Below, in pieces: positions 35,577 through 45,567 of a stretch of DNA of 64,000 nt. Source of the DNA: Oxalicibacterium faecigallinarum (GTDB taxonomy: Bacteria; Pseudomonadota; Gammaproteobacteria; Burkholderiales; Burkholderiaceae_D); NCBI RefSeq assembly GCF_014635705.1, contig NZ_BMDI01000002.1, positions 496,001 to 560,000 on the forward strand. Reading direction: 5' to 3'. Every line of letters starts with the position of its first letter. Positions within the stretch are counted from its first letter, which is position 1. The position numbers and the translations under genes were made by a program. A model generated the notes under the pieces. That model ran no database searches. It was not told the DNA's origin and saw only the letters and a list, made by a program, of their open reading frames with translations.

Positions 35577-35895
35577 GCCCGCTTCTTTCAGTTTTGATAT
35601 GTAGCGCTGCAGGCGCTCGATTGCTCGTACGCGCATTATTCATATCAATTTTGCAAGCACTCCTTTTTGGCGTTGTCCCGCTTTCAGTGCGGTTTGTTGC
35701 TCCTTTCGCATGCTTTGTTCGTTTTTCGAACAAGTACTGCACCATCAGCTAGCCATTCCAGAAGAAACCTTTAAATTCAAATTGGCATACATATTGCTGA
35801 ACTAAATTCAAGCTACTTGAATTTAGTGAATCGCTCGTTATTTCGATTCAAGTGGTCGTCCCCTGTTGCGAACGATTCATTTTTCGGAGGTTGAA
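35577..35895. other. Gene-free stretch upstream of liv operon
   Basis: About 320 bp without a coding frame. It is AT-rich in its right half and contains the 25-bp dyad at 35803-35827 and a related TTAAATTCAA sequence near 35772. It probably holds the liv promoter. Confidence 0.5.
35803..35827. promoter_or_regulatory. Perfect 25-bp dyad upstream of livK
   Basis: Arms CTAAATTCAAG (35803-35813) and CTTGAATTTAG (35817-35827) are perfect inverted repeats around CTA, ending 68 bp before the livK start. Such length and symmetry suggest an operator for a dimeric regulator. The downstream XRE-cupin protein is one candidate binder, by inference. Confidence 0.55.
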
Positions 35896-37077
35896 GTGGG
35901 TAAAGCCAATACAGTATTAAAGAGCACGATGTTGTGCGCGGCAATCGGACTGGGTCTGATGGCCGCATCGGCACCATCGTTTTCCAAGGAAGTGGTCAAG
36001 ATCGGTTTCGTCGGTCCGCTGACCGGCGGCACATCGTCCATCGGTCTCGGTGGTCGCAACTCGGCTGATCTGGCGGTACGTCTGCGCAATGCCGATCCAA
36101 AATCGAAGTACACCTACCAACTCGTTTCTCAGGATGATGAATGCCGTCCGAACGTTGGCGTACAGGTGGCAACCAAGCTGGCGGCGGACAAAAGCATCGT
36201 TGCCGGTGTAACGCACTTCTGTTCTGCAGTTGCCATGGGTACGGCGCCGGTGTTTGCCCGCTTTGGCCTGCCTGTCATCGTGTGGGGCGCTGTGCTGCCG
36301 GAGATCACGTATGGCAATGACTTCAAGGAAGTCCATCGTGTCAATGGCACGATGATCAACCAGAGTGAAGTCGCCGCAAAATTCATGATGGAACAAGGCT
36401 ATAAGAAGTGGGCCATTATTCATGACACGACCGACTATGGCAAAGGCCATAACAAGTACTTCTCCGAATACCTGAAGAAAGATGGCGGCCAGATCCTCGG
36501 CACTTTTGGCGTCACCGCTGATCAGCAGGACTTCACCACCGAACTGACCAAGATCCGTGAACTGAAACCCGACGTCATCTACTTCGGCGGTCTCACCCCA
36601 CTGGGCGTACGTATCCGCACCCAGATGGAGAAGCTTGGCATCAAGGCACAGTTCGAAGGTACCTCGGGCATCAAGTCCGATGCGTACATCCAGGGCGTAG
36701 GCGACAAACTGGCCGAGGGCTCCTTGTCCTTCCTCGAAGGTGCACCGTGGGAGAAATTGCCTGGCGGACTGGCATTCACCGGTCAATACCGTGTGCAGAA
36801 ATACAGCGAACCGCCAGAAGCCTACGGTCCATTCGCGTATGCCGCAGCCAATCTGATCATGGATGCAGTCGAGAAGGTCGGCCCGGATCGCAAGAAAGTG
36901 CGTGACGTGCTGAACCAGACCAAAAACGTCGACACTCTGATCGGCAAAGTGACCTTCGATGATCGTCGTCAGAACATCGTGCCGCTGGTCACCAAGTATG
37001 TCGTCGAAGATGGCAAATGGGTCATCTGGGAAGACAGCAGCTACGCAACGGGCAAACGCAAGTTATCCGGTCAATAA
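35896..37077 (+). CDS. livK: Branched-chain-type amino acid ABC transporter, binding protein
   Basis: The 393-residue precursor has a signal peptide (VLKSTMLCAAIGLGLMAASAPSFS) and a periplasmic Leu/Ile/Val-type domain starting KEVVKIGFVGPLTGGTSSIG. The GTG at 35896 is chosen because GGAGG lies five bases upstream. It is the first gene of livKHMGF, with 69 bp before livH. The true ligand is not known; adjacent amidase and M20 hydrolase genes suggest an amide or ureido compound. Confidence 0.88.
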   Translation: MGKANTVLKSTMLCAAIGLGLMAASAPSFSKEVVKIGFVGPLTGGTSSIGLGGRNSADLAVRLRNADPKSKYTYQLVSQDDECRPNVGVQVATKLAADKSIVAGVTHFCSAVAMGTAPVFARFGLPVIVWGAVLPEITYGNDFKEVHRVNGTMINQSEVAAKFMMEQGYKKWAIIHDTTDYGKGHNKYFSEYLKKDGGQILGTFGVTADQQDFTTELTKIRELKPDVIYFGGLTPLGVRIRTQMEKLGIKAQFEGTSGIKSDAYIQGVGDKLAEGSLSFLEGAPWEKLPGGLAFTGQYRVQKYSEPPEAYGPFAYAAANLIMDAVEKVGPDRKKVRDVLNQTKNVDTLIGKVTFDDRRQNIVPLVTKYVVEDGKWVIWEDSSYATGKRKLSGQ

Positions 37078-37146
37078 GAAAGTGTCGTCAAACGATTGCA
37101 GGTCGCGCGCAAAGCGATCTGCAATCAGACTGGATAGGAGAAAACC

Positions 37147-38076
37147 ATGAGTCTGATCGGTCAATATGTGTTCAACGGCTTGATGCTGGGCGTCATCTAC
37201 GCCATGGTTGCCGTTGGCTTTACCCTCTTTTTTGGCGTGCTCGACGTCATCAAGTTTTCGCACGGTGATACCTTGATGATCGGTGCGTTTGCCGGGCTGA
37301 CCGCCTCGCTGGGCATGATGGCACTGGATATCAGTTCGCCATGGCTGCGACTGGCTGCGGTGGTCATTGCAGCGATTGTCGTTACCGGACTGCTCGGTGC
37401 GCTGATTGCAAAATTTCTGATTCTGCCTCTGCACAAGGCACCGCCGCTCAACACGCTGCTGGCCACCCTGATGTTGGGCACCGTGATGCGCGAAGCCGTG
37501 CGCCTGTTCTTCCCTGACGGTTCCAACTCGCAGCCATTCCCGTCGCTGCTGCCAAGCGGCTCGGTCGAACTCGGTGATCTGAGTTTGCGTGCGGATAACG
37601 TGATCCTGTTATTGAGTGGTATCGCGATCATTGCGGGTGTGCATTTCCTGATTACCAAAACGCGTCTAGGCATGGCGATCCGCGCTGTCGCGCAGGATGG
37701 AGAAACAGCACGTCTGATGGGGATCAATTTTGAAGCGGTCGTGCTGCTGACGTTCGCGATTGGTTCTGCGATGGCGGCACTGGCAGGCGTGATGAACGGT
37801 CTGTATTACAACGAAATCAACTTCAACGTCGGCCTGCTGCTCGGTGTGATCGGCTTTGCTGCCGCGATCCTTGGTGGTCTGGGCAATATCTACGGCGCGA
37901 TCATCGGCGGCTTCCTGTTTGCCGGTCTGCAAGTGCTGGGTAGTGCAACCTTGCCTGCGCTGATTCCGAATATTCCAAGTGCGTACAAAGACGTCTTTGC
38001 CTTTGCCGTGGTCATCATGTTGATGGCATGGAAACCGACTGGCCTCATCGCCGAAAAATCAAGTGAACGGGTCTGA
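37147..38076 (+). CDS. livH: ABC transporter permease LivH-type
   Basis: The 309-residue inner-membrane protein has eight or so hydrophobic segments and LivH features: FNGLMLGVIYAMVAVGFTLFFGVLDVIKFSHG at the start, MAIRAVAQDGETARLMGIN (coupling helix region) and GFAAAILGGLGNIYGAIIGGF. It forms the channel with LivM. AGGAG precedes the ATG. Confidence 0.93.
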   Translation: MSLIGQYVFNGLMLGVIYAMVAVGFTLFFGVLDVIKFSHGDTLMIGAFAGLTASLGMMALDISSPWLRLAAVVIAAIVVTGLLGALIAKFLILPLHKAPPLNTLLATLMLGTVMREAVRLFFPDGSNSQPFPSLLPSGSVELGDLSLRADNVILLLSGIAIIAGVHFLITKTRLGMAIRAVAQDGETARLMGINFEAVVLLTFAIGSAMAALAGVMNGLYYNEINFNVGLLLGVIGFAAAILGGLGNIYGAIIGGFLFAGLQVLGSATLPALIPNIPSAYKDVFAFAVVIMLMAWKPTGLIAEKSSERV

Positions 38077-38077
38077 C

Positions 38078-39241
38078 ATGAATTCCAAGACATCTCTCAA
38101 TAAACCGGCAACCATCGTGTTGTGCGCCACGGCTGTGGTCGTCACGATCTACATGTGGTTGTTCCTGCATGCAGAATCGCAACTGGCGGTCGCTGGTCTG
38201 ATCATGGTGGCGTTGATCGCCACGATCGCCGGCAAGAAGCTCGGCACCATGCAACACATCGAGCAGGCAGCGGCCAGCCGCCCCGGTCTGGCGCGCATCT
38301 GGGCCATCGGTGGGGTACTGGCGTTGACGGCTGCCTTCTATGACAGTCACTTCATCCTGCTGATGATCGGTGGCGTGCTGCTGTATTCGACCGCGTGCAT
38401 GGGTTTGACGCTGCAATTCGGCTTCTCCGGTGTGGCCAACTTTGCAGGGGCAGCGTTCTTTGGTATCGGCAGCTACACCGCTGCCGTGCTGGCAACGCAT
38501 ACGGGTTTGCCGCAACTGGTCAACATTGCACTGTCCGGTCTGGTCGCTGCGATTCTCGGCTCCGTTCTGATTCTGCCAGTGCTGCGGACGCGTGGTCACT
38601 ATGCAGCGTTGGTGACGATTGCATTCGGCATCCTGTTCAAGACCTTTATCGAGGTCAATGACGTGCTTGGTGGCCCGCAAGGCTTGCAAGTGCCGGGCAT
38701 GGAAATCTTCGGTCTCCAGTTCAATGACGGCTTTACGCTATTCGGTCTGGATGTGTCGTTCTATGTGTCTTACGTGTTGCTGAGCCTGGTGATTTGCGCC
38801 GGCACGTTTGTATTGCTGCGTGCACTCGAACGTTCATGGGTCGGCCTGAGCATGGACGTCGTGCGTACCGATGAAACGGCTGCGTCGACATTTGGCCTGC
38901 ACATCAAGCGCTGGAAGATCATTGCCTTCACCATGGGCAATCTGTTTGCCGGTATTGCCGGTAGCGTGTACGGCATGATGGTTGGCTTTATTGCGCCGAA
39001 CAACTTTACGTTCTCCGATTCTCTGTTGCTGTTGTCGATCACGATTCTCGGTGGTCTCGGTAATCCGATTGGTCTGATCCCTGCGGCCATCATCGTGATG
39101 ATCCTCCCGGAGAAGTTTCAGTTCATTCAGGAATACCGCGTGCTGTTGTATGCAGCACTCGTGATTGCCATTCTGCTGTTCCGTCCTGATGGTCTGCTGC
39201 CACGCAAGACCCGTCTGTTCTTCAATAAGGGAGCCGCATGA
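38078..39241 (+). CDS. livM: ABC transporter permease LivM-type
   Basis: The 387-residue permease has an N-terminal extra hydrophobic part and the LivM core: YSTACMGLTLQFGFSGVANFAGAAFFGIGSYTAA, GGPQGLQVPG and SITILGGLGNPIGLIPAA. The ATG at 38078, directly after the livH stop, is preferred to one at 38063 inside livH. Its stop overlaps livG. Confidence 0.92.
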   Translation: MNSKTSLNKPATIVLCATAVVVTIYMWLFLHAESQLAVAGLIMVALIATIAGKKLGTMQHIEQAAASRPGLARIWAIGGVLALTAAFYDSHFILLMIGGVLLYSTACMGLTLQFGFSGVANFAGAAFFGIGSYTAAVLATHTGLPQLVNIALSGLVAAILGSVLILPVLRTRGHYAALVTIAFGILFKTFIEVNDVLGGPQGLQVPGMEIFGLQFNDGFTLFGLDVSFYVSYVLLSLVICAGTFVLLRALERSWVGLSMDVVRTDETAASTFGLHIKRWKIIAFTMGNLFAGIAGSVYGMMVGFIAPNNFTFSDSLLLLSITILGGLGNPIGLIPAAIIVMILPEKFQFIQEYRVLLYAALVIAILLFRPDGLLPRKTRLFFNKGAA

Positions 39242-40104
39242 TGACGACGCAAGTAATGAGTGCCGATCTGATGAATTCGGTGGAATCTGCAACGGCTACT
39301 GCCCAGTCGAAAAGTGCAGTCACGCAGAAGGAAGCCCTGGTTGCTGTCAGCGGACTGACCATGCGCTTTGGTGGTCTGACGGCACTCGACAAACTCGATC
39401 TGCACATCAATCGCGGCGAAGTGCTGGGTCTGCTGGGACCGAACGGTTCCGGCAAGACGACCTTCTTCAATGTGCTCACCGGTCTGTACAAGGCGAGTGA
39501 AGGTTCGATCGTCTACGCCGGTGGCGAGGTGGTCGGTCAGACACCGCAGGATATCTATCGCCGGGGTGTGGCACGTACCTTTCAGCGCTCACGCCTGTCG
39601 CTGCCGTTGACGGTGTTCGACAACATCGTGATCGGCGACTACCAGCACATGCAGCACGGCCTGTTCTTCAACCTGTTCCGTCGCAAGGCATTCCGTGCGG
39701 AATACGACGCCTATGTTGCGAAGGTCGAAGCGCTGCTGAACATCTTCAGTCCGCCGCTGGTATCGCGCATGTTCGAGCCGGTGGAAACCTTCACCATGAT
39801 TGATCGTCGTCGTATCGAAGTCTGTCGTGCGCTGCTGAGCCGTCCCAAGTTGTTGCTGCTGGATGAACCATCGGCCGGCATGACGCATGACGAAACCGAA
39901 GCATTGATGGACGACATTCTGCAGGTGCGCGGCAAGCTCGACGACCTGACGATCGTGCTGATCGAACATGAAATGAATGTGATTGAGCGGATCACCGATC
40001 GCTGCATCGTCTTCAACTACGGCAAGAAGATTGCCGAAGGCACGTATGCCGAAATCACTGCCGATCCGAATGTACAAACCGCTTATCTTGGAGAAGCCGA
40101 ATGA
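39238..40104 (+). CDS. livG: ABC transporter ATP-binding protein LivG-type
   Basis: The 288-residue ATPase has GPNGSGKT (Walker A), [10 protein letters not shown] (Q-loop region) and [15 protein letters not shown] (Walker B). The signature motif is unusual: [16 protein letters not shown] appears where LSGGQQ-type residues are expected. The N-terminus carries about 30 extra residues. ATG at 39238 or 39241 both fit, overlapping the livM stop. Confidence 0.9.
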   Translation: MMTTQVMSADLMNSVESATATAQSKSAVTQKEALVAVSGLTMRFGGLTALDKLDLHINRGEVLGLLGPNGSGKTTFFNVLTGLYKASEGSIVYAGGEVVGQTPQDIYRRGVARTFQRSRLSLPLTVFDNIVIGDYQHMQHGLFFNLFRRKAFRAEYDAYVAKVEALLNIFSPPLVSRMFEPVETFTMIDRRRIEVCRALLSRPKLLLLDEPSAGMTHDETEALMDDILQVRGKLDDLTIVLIEHEMNVIERITDRCIVFNYGKKIAEGTYAEITADPNVQTAYLGEAE

Positions 40105-40808
40105 GCAAGCTGATCGTCAAGGGTCTCACGACTGGCTACGACAAGGTCAATGTATTGCACGACGTTTCCATCGAAGTCGAGCCGGGCAAGATCACCTGCA
40201 TCCTCGGTGCCAATGGCGCCGGCAAGAGCACGCTGATCCGTTCCATTCTTGGTCTGACGCCACCGCGTCAGGGCGAAATTCTGTGGGACGGACGCAATCT
40301 GGCGGGCAAACAGACACACGCGATTATTGGTGGCGGTATCTCGTGCATTCCCGAAGGCCGCAAGGTATTTCCGCGCATGACGGTTGCCGAGAACCTGGCG
40401 CTGGGTGCTTTCCTTGAGAAAGACAGTGCGCTGGTACGTGATCGTCTGGCGCAGGTGTATGAAATCTTCCCGCGTCTGAAAGAACGCTCGACCCAGCTCG
40501 CCGGCACCATGTCCGGGGGCGAGCAGGCGATGGTCTCGATTGGTCGCGGGCTGATGGCCGAGCCCAAGTTGCTGGTCATCGATGAACCTTCGCTTGGCTT
40601 GTCGCCGCTATACGTGAAGGAAAACTTCAACGTCATCCGTCGCATCAACTCGTTGGGTATTACGGTGTTGCTGGTTGAGCAGAATGCACGTCAGACGCTG
40701 GCGATCTCGCACTATGGTTACGTGCTGTCGCAAGGTCGTGTGGTTGCGCAAGGTACCGCGCAAGAACTCGCCAGCAACGACGATGTACGTTCGGCCTATT
40801 TCGGTTAA
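40101..40808 (+). CDS. livF: ABC transporter ATP-binding protein LivF-type
   Basis: The 235-residue ATPase has GANGAGKST (Walker A), [19 protein letters not shown] (signature) and [13 protein letters not shown] (Walker B). The start overlaps the livG stop (ATGA). The amidase gene starts only 12 bp after its stop, so the operon continues past the transporter. Confidence 0.93.
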   Translation: MSKLIVKGLTTGYDKVNVLHDVSIEVEPGKITCILGANGAGKSTLIRSILGLTPPRQGEILWDGRNLAGKQTHAIIGGGISCIPEGRKVFPRMTVAENLALGAFLEKDSALVRDRLAQVYEIFPRLKERSTQLAGTMSGGEQAMVSIGRGLMAEPKLLVIDEPSLGLSPLYVKENFNVIRRINSLGITVLLVEQNARQTLAISHYGYVLSQGRVVAQGTAQELASNDDVRSAYFG

Positions 40809-40820
40809 GCGGAGAATGGT

Positions 40821-42116
40821 GTGAAGGATTACGCATTACTTTCGTTGCAGGAACTGGCTGAGCGAATTGGCACGGGCAAGGTCACGGTGGAAGCGGTTGC
40901 CCATGCGGCAATCGAACGTATCACTGAGCTGGAGCCGGAAATACGGGCCTGGCAGCATTTTGATCCGGCACAGGTGCTCAGGCAGGCGCGTCGGCTGGAC
41001 ACCATGCCGGCAAATGGCGTATTGCACGGTTTGCCGGTCGGCGTGAAGGATCTGATGGATACGGCAGACATGCCGACAACCTATGGGTCGCCCATCTATG
41101 TCGATCACCATCCGGAGGTTGATGCCGCATGCGTAGGCGCAACGCGTCATGCCGGTGCGCTGCTGGTCGGTAAAACGGTAACGACCGAATTCGCAACCTT
41201 TCACGCGGGTCCGACACGTAATCCACGTGCGGCCTTGCCGCACACGCCGGGCGGTTCCTCCAGCGGTTCGGCTGCGGCCGTTGCCTGCGGCATGGTGCCT
41301 GTGGCATTCGGCACCCAGACCGCAGGCTCCATTGTGCGTCCTGCCGCCTTTTGTGGCGTCGTTGGTTACAAGCCGACGTACGGCACCTTGCCGTTGGCCG
41401 GCATCAAATCGCTGGCCATCAGTCTGGATACCGTCGGTGTGCTGACACGCAGCGTGACGGATGCTGCGTTCTTCATCGGTGCGCTGGCACAACTGCCGTT
41501 GTCATCCGCTCTCGCGACGAATGATGTCAAGGGATTGAAGGTTGGCATCGTGCGTACCCCGCATTGGGATCGCGCCGGCGCCAGCACGCGTGCTGCCATG
41601 ACGCTGGCGGCGCAGTTGCTGGAAACGTCCGGCGCCGTGCTGCGCGACGTCGAACTGCCATCACCATGTAATGCGTTGAGCGAGGCTCAGATCACCATCA
41701 TGGCGTATGAGGCGGCGGCGGCATTTGCACCGGAACGCGCCTCGCAGTCCGATGGTTTTAGCAAGTCGTTTGCAAACCTGATGGAAGAAGGCAGCCGCAT
41801 TGGTGGTGAGCGTTATGTTGAAGCCCAGGCGCTGGCGGCGACAGCGCGTGCCAAGCTGGTTCAGGTCTTTGAATCTGTTGACCTCCTGCTGGCACCAAGT
41901 ACGGAAGGTGAAGCACCGGCCGGTCTGAGTGCGACCGGTGATCCGATTTTCAATCGCATGTGGACCCTGCTGGGTAATCCGTGTGTGCATGTGCCACTTG
42001 GCAATGGCAGTCAGGGACTGCCGATTGGCGTGACACTGGTCGGACCACGCTGGGGCGATGATCGTGTCCTGACGGCCGCTGCGCGACTCGAACGGGGTTA
42101 TGCAGGAACATCGTAA
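40821..42116 (+). CDS. Amidase signature family enzyme
   Basis: The 431-residue protein has the Ser-cisSer-Lys triad context: GVKDLMDT (Lys), PGGSSSGSAAAVACGMVPVAFGTQTAGSIVRPAAFCGVVGYKPTYG (both serines). It hydrolyses an amide bond in a small molecule; the substrate is unknown. The start is GTG with GGAGAA upstream. Spacing of 12 bp after livF implies co-transcription and suggests that the imported compound is its substrate. Confidence 0.85.
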   Translation: MKDYALLSLQELAERIGTGKVTVEAVAHAAIERITELEPEIRAWQHFDPAQVLRQARRLDTMPANGVLHGLPVGVKDLMDTADMPTTYGSPIYVDHHPEVDAACVGATRHAGALLVGKTVTTEFATFHAGPTRNPRAALPHTPGGSSSGSAAAVACGMVPVAFGTQTAGSIVRPAAFCGVVGYKPTYGTLPLAGIKSLAISLDTVGVLTRSVTDAAFFIGALAQLPLSSALATNDVKGLKVGIVRTPHWDRAGASTRAAMTLAAQLLETSGAVLRDVELPSPCNALSEAQITIMAYEAAAAFAPERASQSDGFSKSFANLMEEGSRIGGERYVEAQALAATARAKLVQVFESVDLLLAPSTEGEAPAGLSATGDPIFNRMWTLLGNPCVHVPLGNGSQGLPIGVTLVGPRWGDDRVLTAAARLERGYAGTS

Positions 42117-42196
42117 ATAGCACCGTGCAATTACCGCGAACATTTATCGCAGCCCAAACGAACAAGAACACCTCAGTCAACAAGTAGGAAGAAGTC

Positions 42197-43483
42197 ATGA
42201 ATGCATCCAACACGACAGCCAGTGCCGCCGAGCGCGCGCAGGATGCTGTCAACAATGAACGTCTGCAATCCGCGATTGCAGCTCTTGCCGCGTTTGGCGG
42301 GCGTGATGATGGCGGTGTCTCACGCGAGACCTTGACGCCCATCGATCTGGCCGCGCGCCGTCATCTGATCGACTATGCGCGCAGTCTCGGTTGTGAAGTG
42401 GGTATCGATGATTGTGCCAATCTGTTCTTCCGTCGTGCTGGCACAAGTGATCGCACACCGGTGCTGACGGGTAGTCATGCCGATACGCAGCCAGTGGGCG
42501 GCAAGCTCGATGGTGCGTACGGCGTGCTGGCCGGTCTGGAAGTCATCGCGGCACTGAATGATGCAGGTATCCGCACCGTACGTCCGATCGAGGTCGTAGC
42601 ATGGACCAATGAAGAGGGTAGTCGTTTTGGTCCCGGCACCATGGGTTCCAGCGCGTTTGTGACACCTTCCCTATTGGATGGGTATCGTCAGTCGGTGGAC
42701 AAGGATGGCATCGTCATGGGCGATGCACTGGATGCTGCATTGAAGGAAGTGCCCGATGTGCCCCGTCGCGCGATGGCCTTGCCGATGGAAGCCTATGTCG
42801 AACTGCATATCGAACAAGGTCCGGTGCTGGAACGTGCCAATGCCGCGCTGGGTGTGGTGACCGGCATTCAAAGCGTGCGCTGGTATCGTGTGGTGTGCAC
42901 CGGCATGGCGGCCCATGCCGGCACGACACCGATGGATGAGCGCAGCGATGCGATGGCTGCCGCCATGGCGATCGCCACGCAACTCTATGCGCGCGCCGAT
43001 CAGGAAGCCGCACATAATATTCGCCTGACGCTGGGGCGCTGGCATGTCGGACCGAATTCGATCAACACGATTCCGGGTGAAGTGGAATTCACGATCGATG
43101 TCCGTTGCGTCGATGCCGCAGTGCTGGACCGTTTTGAACGTTTTCTGCAGGATGTGACGTCGCAGCATGCGTGGCGTGGCAACATCACGTTTGAGAATCT
43201 GTTTTATCGTGCACCGACGGCATTTCCGCAGCCGATGCTGGATCTGATCGAGAAGGCCTGTACGCGCGCCAGCGATCTTGCGCAGCGTGGTGCACCGAAA
43301 AAGGTCACCTCCGGTGCCTTTCACGATGCCATGTATATGGCCGATCACTGTCCGACCGGCATGATTTTTGTGCCAAGCAAGGACGGTATCAGTCACAATG
43401 CTGCCGAAGAAACCGCACCTGCCGACTTGTACCTTGGCGTACAGGCGCTGGCTTATACGATGGTGGAACTGGCGAATCGCTAG
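42197..43483 (+). CDS. M20-family amidohydrolase (N-carbamoyl-amino-acid hydrolase/allantoate type)
   Basis: The 428-residue protein has metal-binding motifs TGSHADTQPVGGKLDGAYGV, WTNEEGSRFGPGTMGS and LHIEQGPVLE, with a dimerisation domain and HDAMYMADHCPTGMIFVPSKDGISHNAAEE near the end. This is the Zn-dependent carbamoylase/ureidopropionase/allantoate amidohydrolase group. It probably releases ammonia and CO2 from a carbamoyl compound after the amidase step. GGAAGAAG precedes the ATG. Confidence 0.87.
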   Translation: MNASNTTASAAERAQDAVNNERLQSAIAALAAFGGRDDGGVSRETLTPIDLAARRHLIDYARSLGCEVGIDDCANLFFRRAGTSDRTPVLTGSHADTQPVGGKLDGAYGVLAGLEVIAALNDAGIRTVRPIEVVAWTNEEGSRFGPGTMGSSAFVTPSLLDGYRQSVDKDGIVMGDALDAALKEVPDVPRRAMALPMEAYVELHIEQGPVLERANAALGVVTGIQSVRWYRVVCTGMAAHAGTTPMDERSDAMAAAMAIATQLYARADQEAAHNIRLTLGRWHVGPNSINTIPGEVEFTIDVRCVDAAVLDRFERFLQDVTSQHAWRGNITFENLFYRAPTAFPQPMLDLIEKACTRASDLAQRGAPKKVTSGAFHDAMYMADHCPTGMIFVPSKDGISHNAAEETAPADLYLGVQALAYTMVELANR

Positions 43484-43542
43484 TGCTGGCCTGATCGTTG
43501 CTGTCAGATTTCAGGTCATCGTCATACTGGATGGATAGTGGA

Positions 43543-44139
43543 ATGAAGAAGAAAAGCGAAGTCGTTGCGGAAACCGAAGCATCGGAGAAGAAGGGCGGGC
43601 CTGGCGGATTGGCCGTGCGTTTGCGTTATGCACGACTGATTGCCGGACTGACGCTGATGCAGGTCGCGCAAAAGGCGGAGTGTTCTGAAAGCCTGATTTC
43701 CAAGATCGAACGCGGTTCGGCAACCCCCTCGCTGGCGATGCTGCATCGCTTGGCCAATGCACTTGATACCAATATCTCGACCCTGATGTCGGATGAAGCG
43801 CCACCGGCGGGACCCGTCTTGCGTCAGGGCGAGCGCCCAATCATCAGGACAGGTGACATCGCGCTGGAGCGTCTTGTATTGCCGACTCGCGGTGGCCTGC
43901 TGCAAGCCAACATCCATATCGTTGCACCGGGTGGTGCCAGCGACGGCCAGATCGAACATGTCGGTGAAGAAGTTGGCTACGTGCTCGAAGGCGAACTCGA
44001 ATTGCGCCTGGGTAAGGAGAGTTATGTGGTTGGCCCCGGCGACACGTTCAGCTTCCAGAGCAATACGCCGCATGGCTATCGCAATGTGGGCGAAGTGGAA
44101 GCCAAGGTGCTGTGGGTGAATTCTCCTGCGACTTTTTGA
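43543..44139 (+). CDS. XRE-family regulator with cupin sensor domain
   Basis: The 198-residue protein has an N-terminal helix-turn-helix (GLAVRLRYARLIAGLTLMQVAQKAECSESLISKIERGSATPSLAMLHRLANAL) and a C-terminal cupin (HVGEEVGYVLEGELELRLGKESYVVGPGDTFSFQSNTPHGYRNVG). Such proteins repress amino acid, amine or puuC-like pathways and sense a small molecule with the cupin. The start may be 43543 or 43531. It closes the liv-amidase-M20 gene group and probably controls it. Confidence 0.82.
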   Translation: MKKKSEVVAETEASEKKGGPGGLAVRLRYARLIAGLTLMQVAQKAECSESLISKIERGSATPSLAMLHRLANALDTNISTLMSDEAPPAGPVLRQGERPIIRTGDIALERLVLPTRGGLLQANIHIVAPGGASDGQIEHVGEEVGYVLEGELELRLGKESYVVGPGDTFSFQSNTPHGYRNVGEVEAKVLWVNSPATF

Positions 44140-44182
44140 TTCCGGTTGCTGCTTGAAACAAGAGCGGATTGCAGACCTCATG

Positions 44183-44212
44183 AAAAAAGCGCTTCATCGA
44201 AGCGCTTTTTTC
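44183..44212. terminator. Bidirectional terminator
   Basis: AAAAAAGCGCTTC and GAAGCGCTTTTTT give a strong stem with flanking A and T runs on both strands. It separates the convergent XRE gene and the binding-protein gene. Confidence 0.85.
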
Positions 44213-44234
44213 TTTTGACGTCAGAGAATGACGC

Positions 44235-45374
44235 TTACTTGGTCACGGTCAGCAACTCGCGTTTGCCATTGCGATAGGTGTATAGCGTCAGCATGCCGTC
44301 CTTGATGTCACCGTTGGCATCAAAGGCGATCGTACCGGTCACGCCTGGATAATTACTCTTGCCGATTTCCGGCAGGAACTTGGCAGGGTCAACCGAGTTG
44401 GCGCGTTTCATCGCATCGACGACGGTGTAGGTCGCATCGTACGCATACGCGGCGGTGTAGACGATGTCATTGCCGAAACGTTTTTTGTACTTGGCACGGA
44501 AATCATCCACAGCCTTGCGCTGATTTTCTGCAACGCCACCGGCTTCGGCGCAGACGATCTGGTCGTTACCGAGCGCGGTGCCAGCCAGGCCAGGCAGCGA
44601 GCCGGTGCAGATGCCGTCACCGCCCATGAACTTGGCATTGATGCCGAGCTGGCGCATCTGGCGCAGCATCGGACCACCGACCGCATCCATGCCGCCGAAA
44701 AAGATGATGTCCGGCTTCTTGGCCTTGATCGCGGTCAGGATGGCGTTGAAATCGGTTGCCTTGTTGTTCGTGTATTGCGTTGCAACGATGTTGCCGCCGG
44801 AAGCCTTGACGCTCTTGGCAAACTGGTCGGCAACGCCCTGACCGTAAGCGGTGCGGTCATCGATGATGGCAAAGGTCTTGCCGCCCATGGTCTTGACAGC
44901 GTATTCGCCGAGTGTGCCGCCGAGTTTGGCGTCATTGGCGACGAGGCGGAAAGCGGTCTTGAAGTTTTGTTGCGTGTATTTTGGATTGGTTGCCGATGGC
45001 GACAGTTGTGGAATGCCGGCATTGGAATAGATGCGGGAAGCGGGGATCGTGGTGCCCGAGTTCAGGTGACCGATGACCGCAGCAACGCGTGCATCGACCA
45101 GCTTGGTCGCCGCATTGGTTGCCTGGCGTGGATCGGCGGCATCGTCTTCAGCCAGCAGTTGCAGTTTGATTTTCTTGCCATCGATGGTGATGCCCTTGGC
45201 ATTGATTTCCTCGACGGCAATGCGAACGCCGTTTTCATTATCCTTGCCCATATGCGAATCGGAGCCGGTTGTCGGCGCCACGCTGCCGATGCGCACGACT
45301 TGTTCTTGCGCCAGTGCACTGCCGGACAGCACGAGCGAGAGGGCACCGACCAGAGGAATCATCTTGAACTGCAT
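44235..45374 (-). CDS. Branched-chain-type amino acid binding protein (second copy)
   Basis: The 379-residue precursor has a signal peptide (MIPLVGALSLVLSGSALAQ) and the LivJ-type domain EQVVRIGSVAPTTGSDSHMGKDNENGVRIAVEEINAKG. No permease or ATPase gene is beside it, so it may dock to the liv transporter encoded upstream or to one elsewhere. It is divergent from an Lrp/AsnC regulator, which suggests amino-acid control. Confidence 0.88.
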   Translation of the reverse strand: MQFKMIPLVGALSLVLSGSALAQEQVVRIGSVAPTTGSDSHMGKDNENGVRIAVEEINAKGITIDGKKIKLQLLAEDDAADPRQATNAATKLVDARVAAVIGHLNSGTTIPASRIYSNAGIPQLSPSATNPKYTQQNFKTAFRLVANDAKLGGTLGEYAVKTMGGKTFAIIDDRTAYGQGVADQFAKSVKASGGNIVATQYTNNKATDFNAILTAIKAKKPDIIFFGGMDAVGGPMLRQMRQLGINAKFMGGDGICTGSLPGLAGTALGNDQIVCAEAGGVAENQRKAVDDFRAKYKKRFGNDIVYTAAYAYDATYTVVDAMKRANSVDPAKFLPEIGKSNYPGVTGTIAFDANGDIKDGMLTLYTYRNGKRELLTVTK

Positions 45375-45567
45375 ATATTTATCTCCTGAGGATTGTCAAA
45401 AATTGGCGTAGCTGCAACACTGGTCGCGTTGCGTGTAAATGCACAGTGCAATGGCCGCAAGAATCAGGCCAAGGCTGTAGAACGATTCATGGACATTACA
45501 GCATTAGAAAAGCGGCGCAAAGCATTTTGCCCTGTTTTTACGGATTGAATTACTGCTTGAGAGAAGC

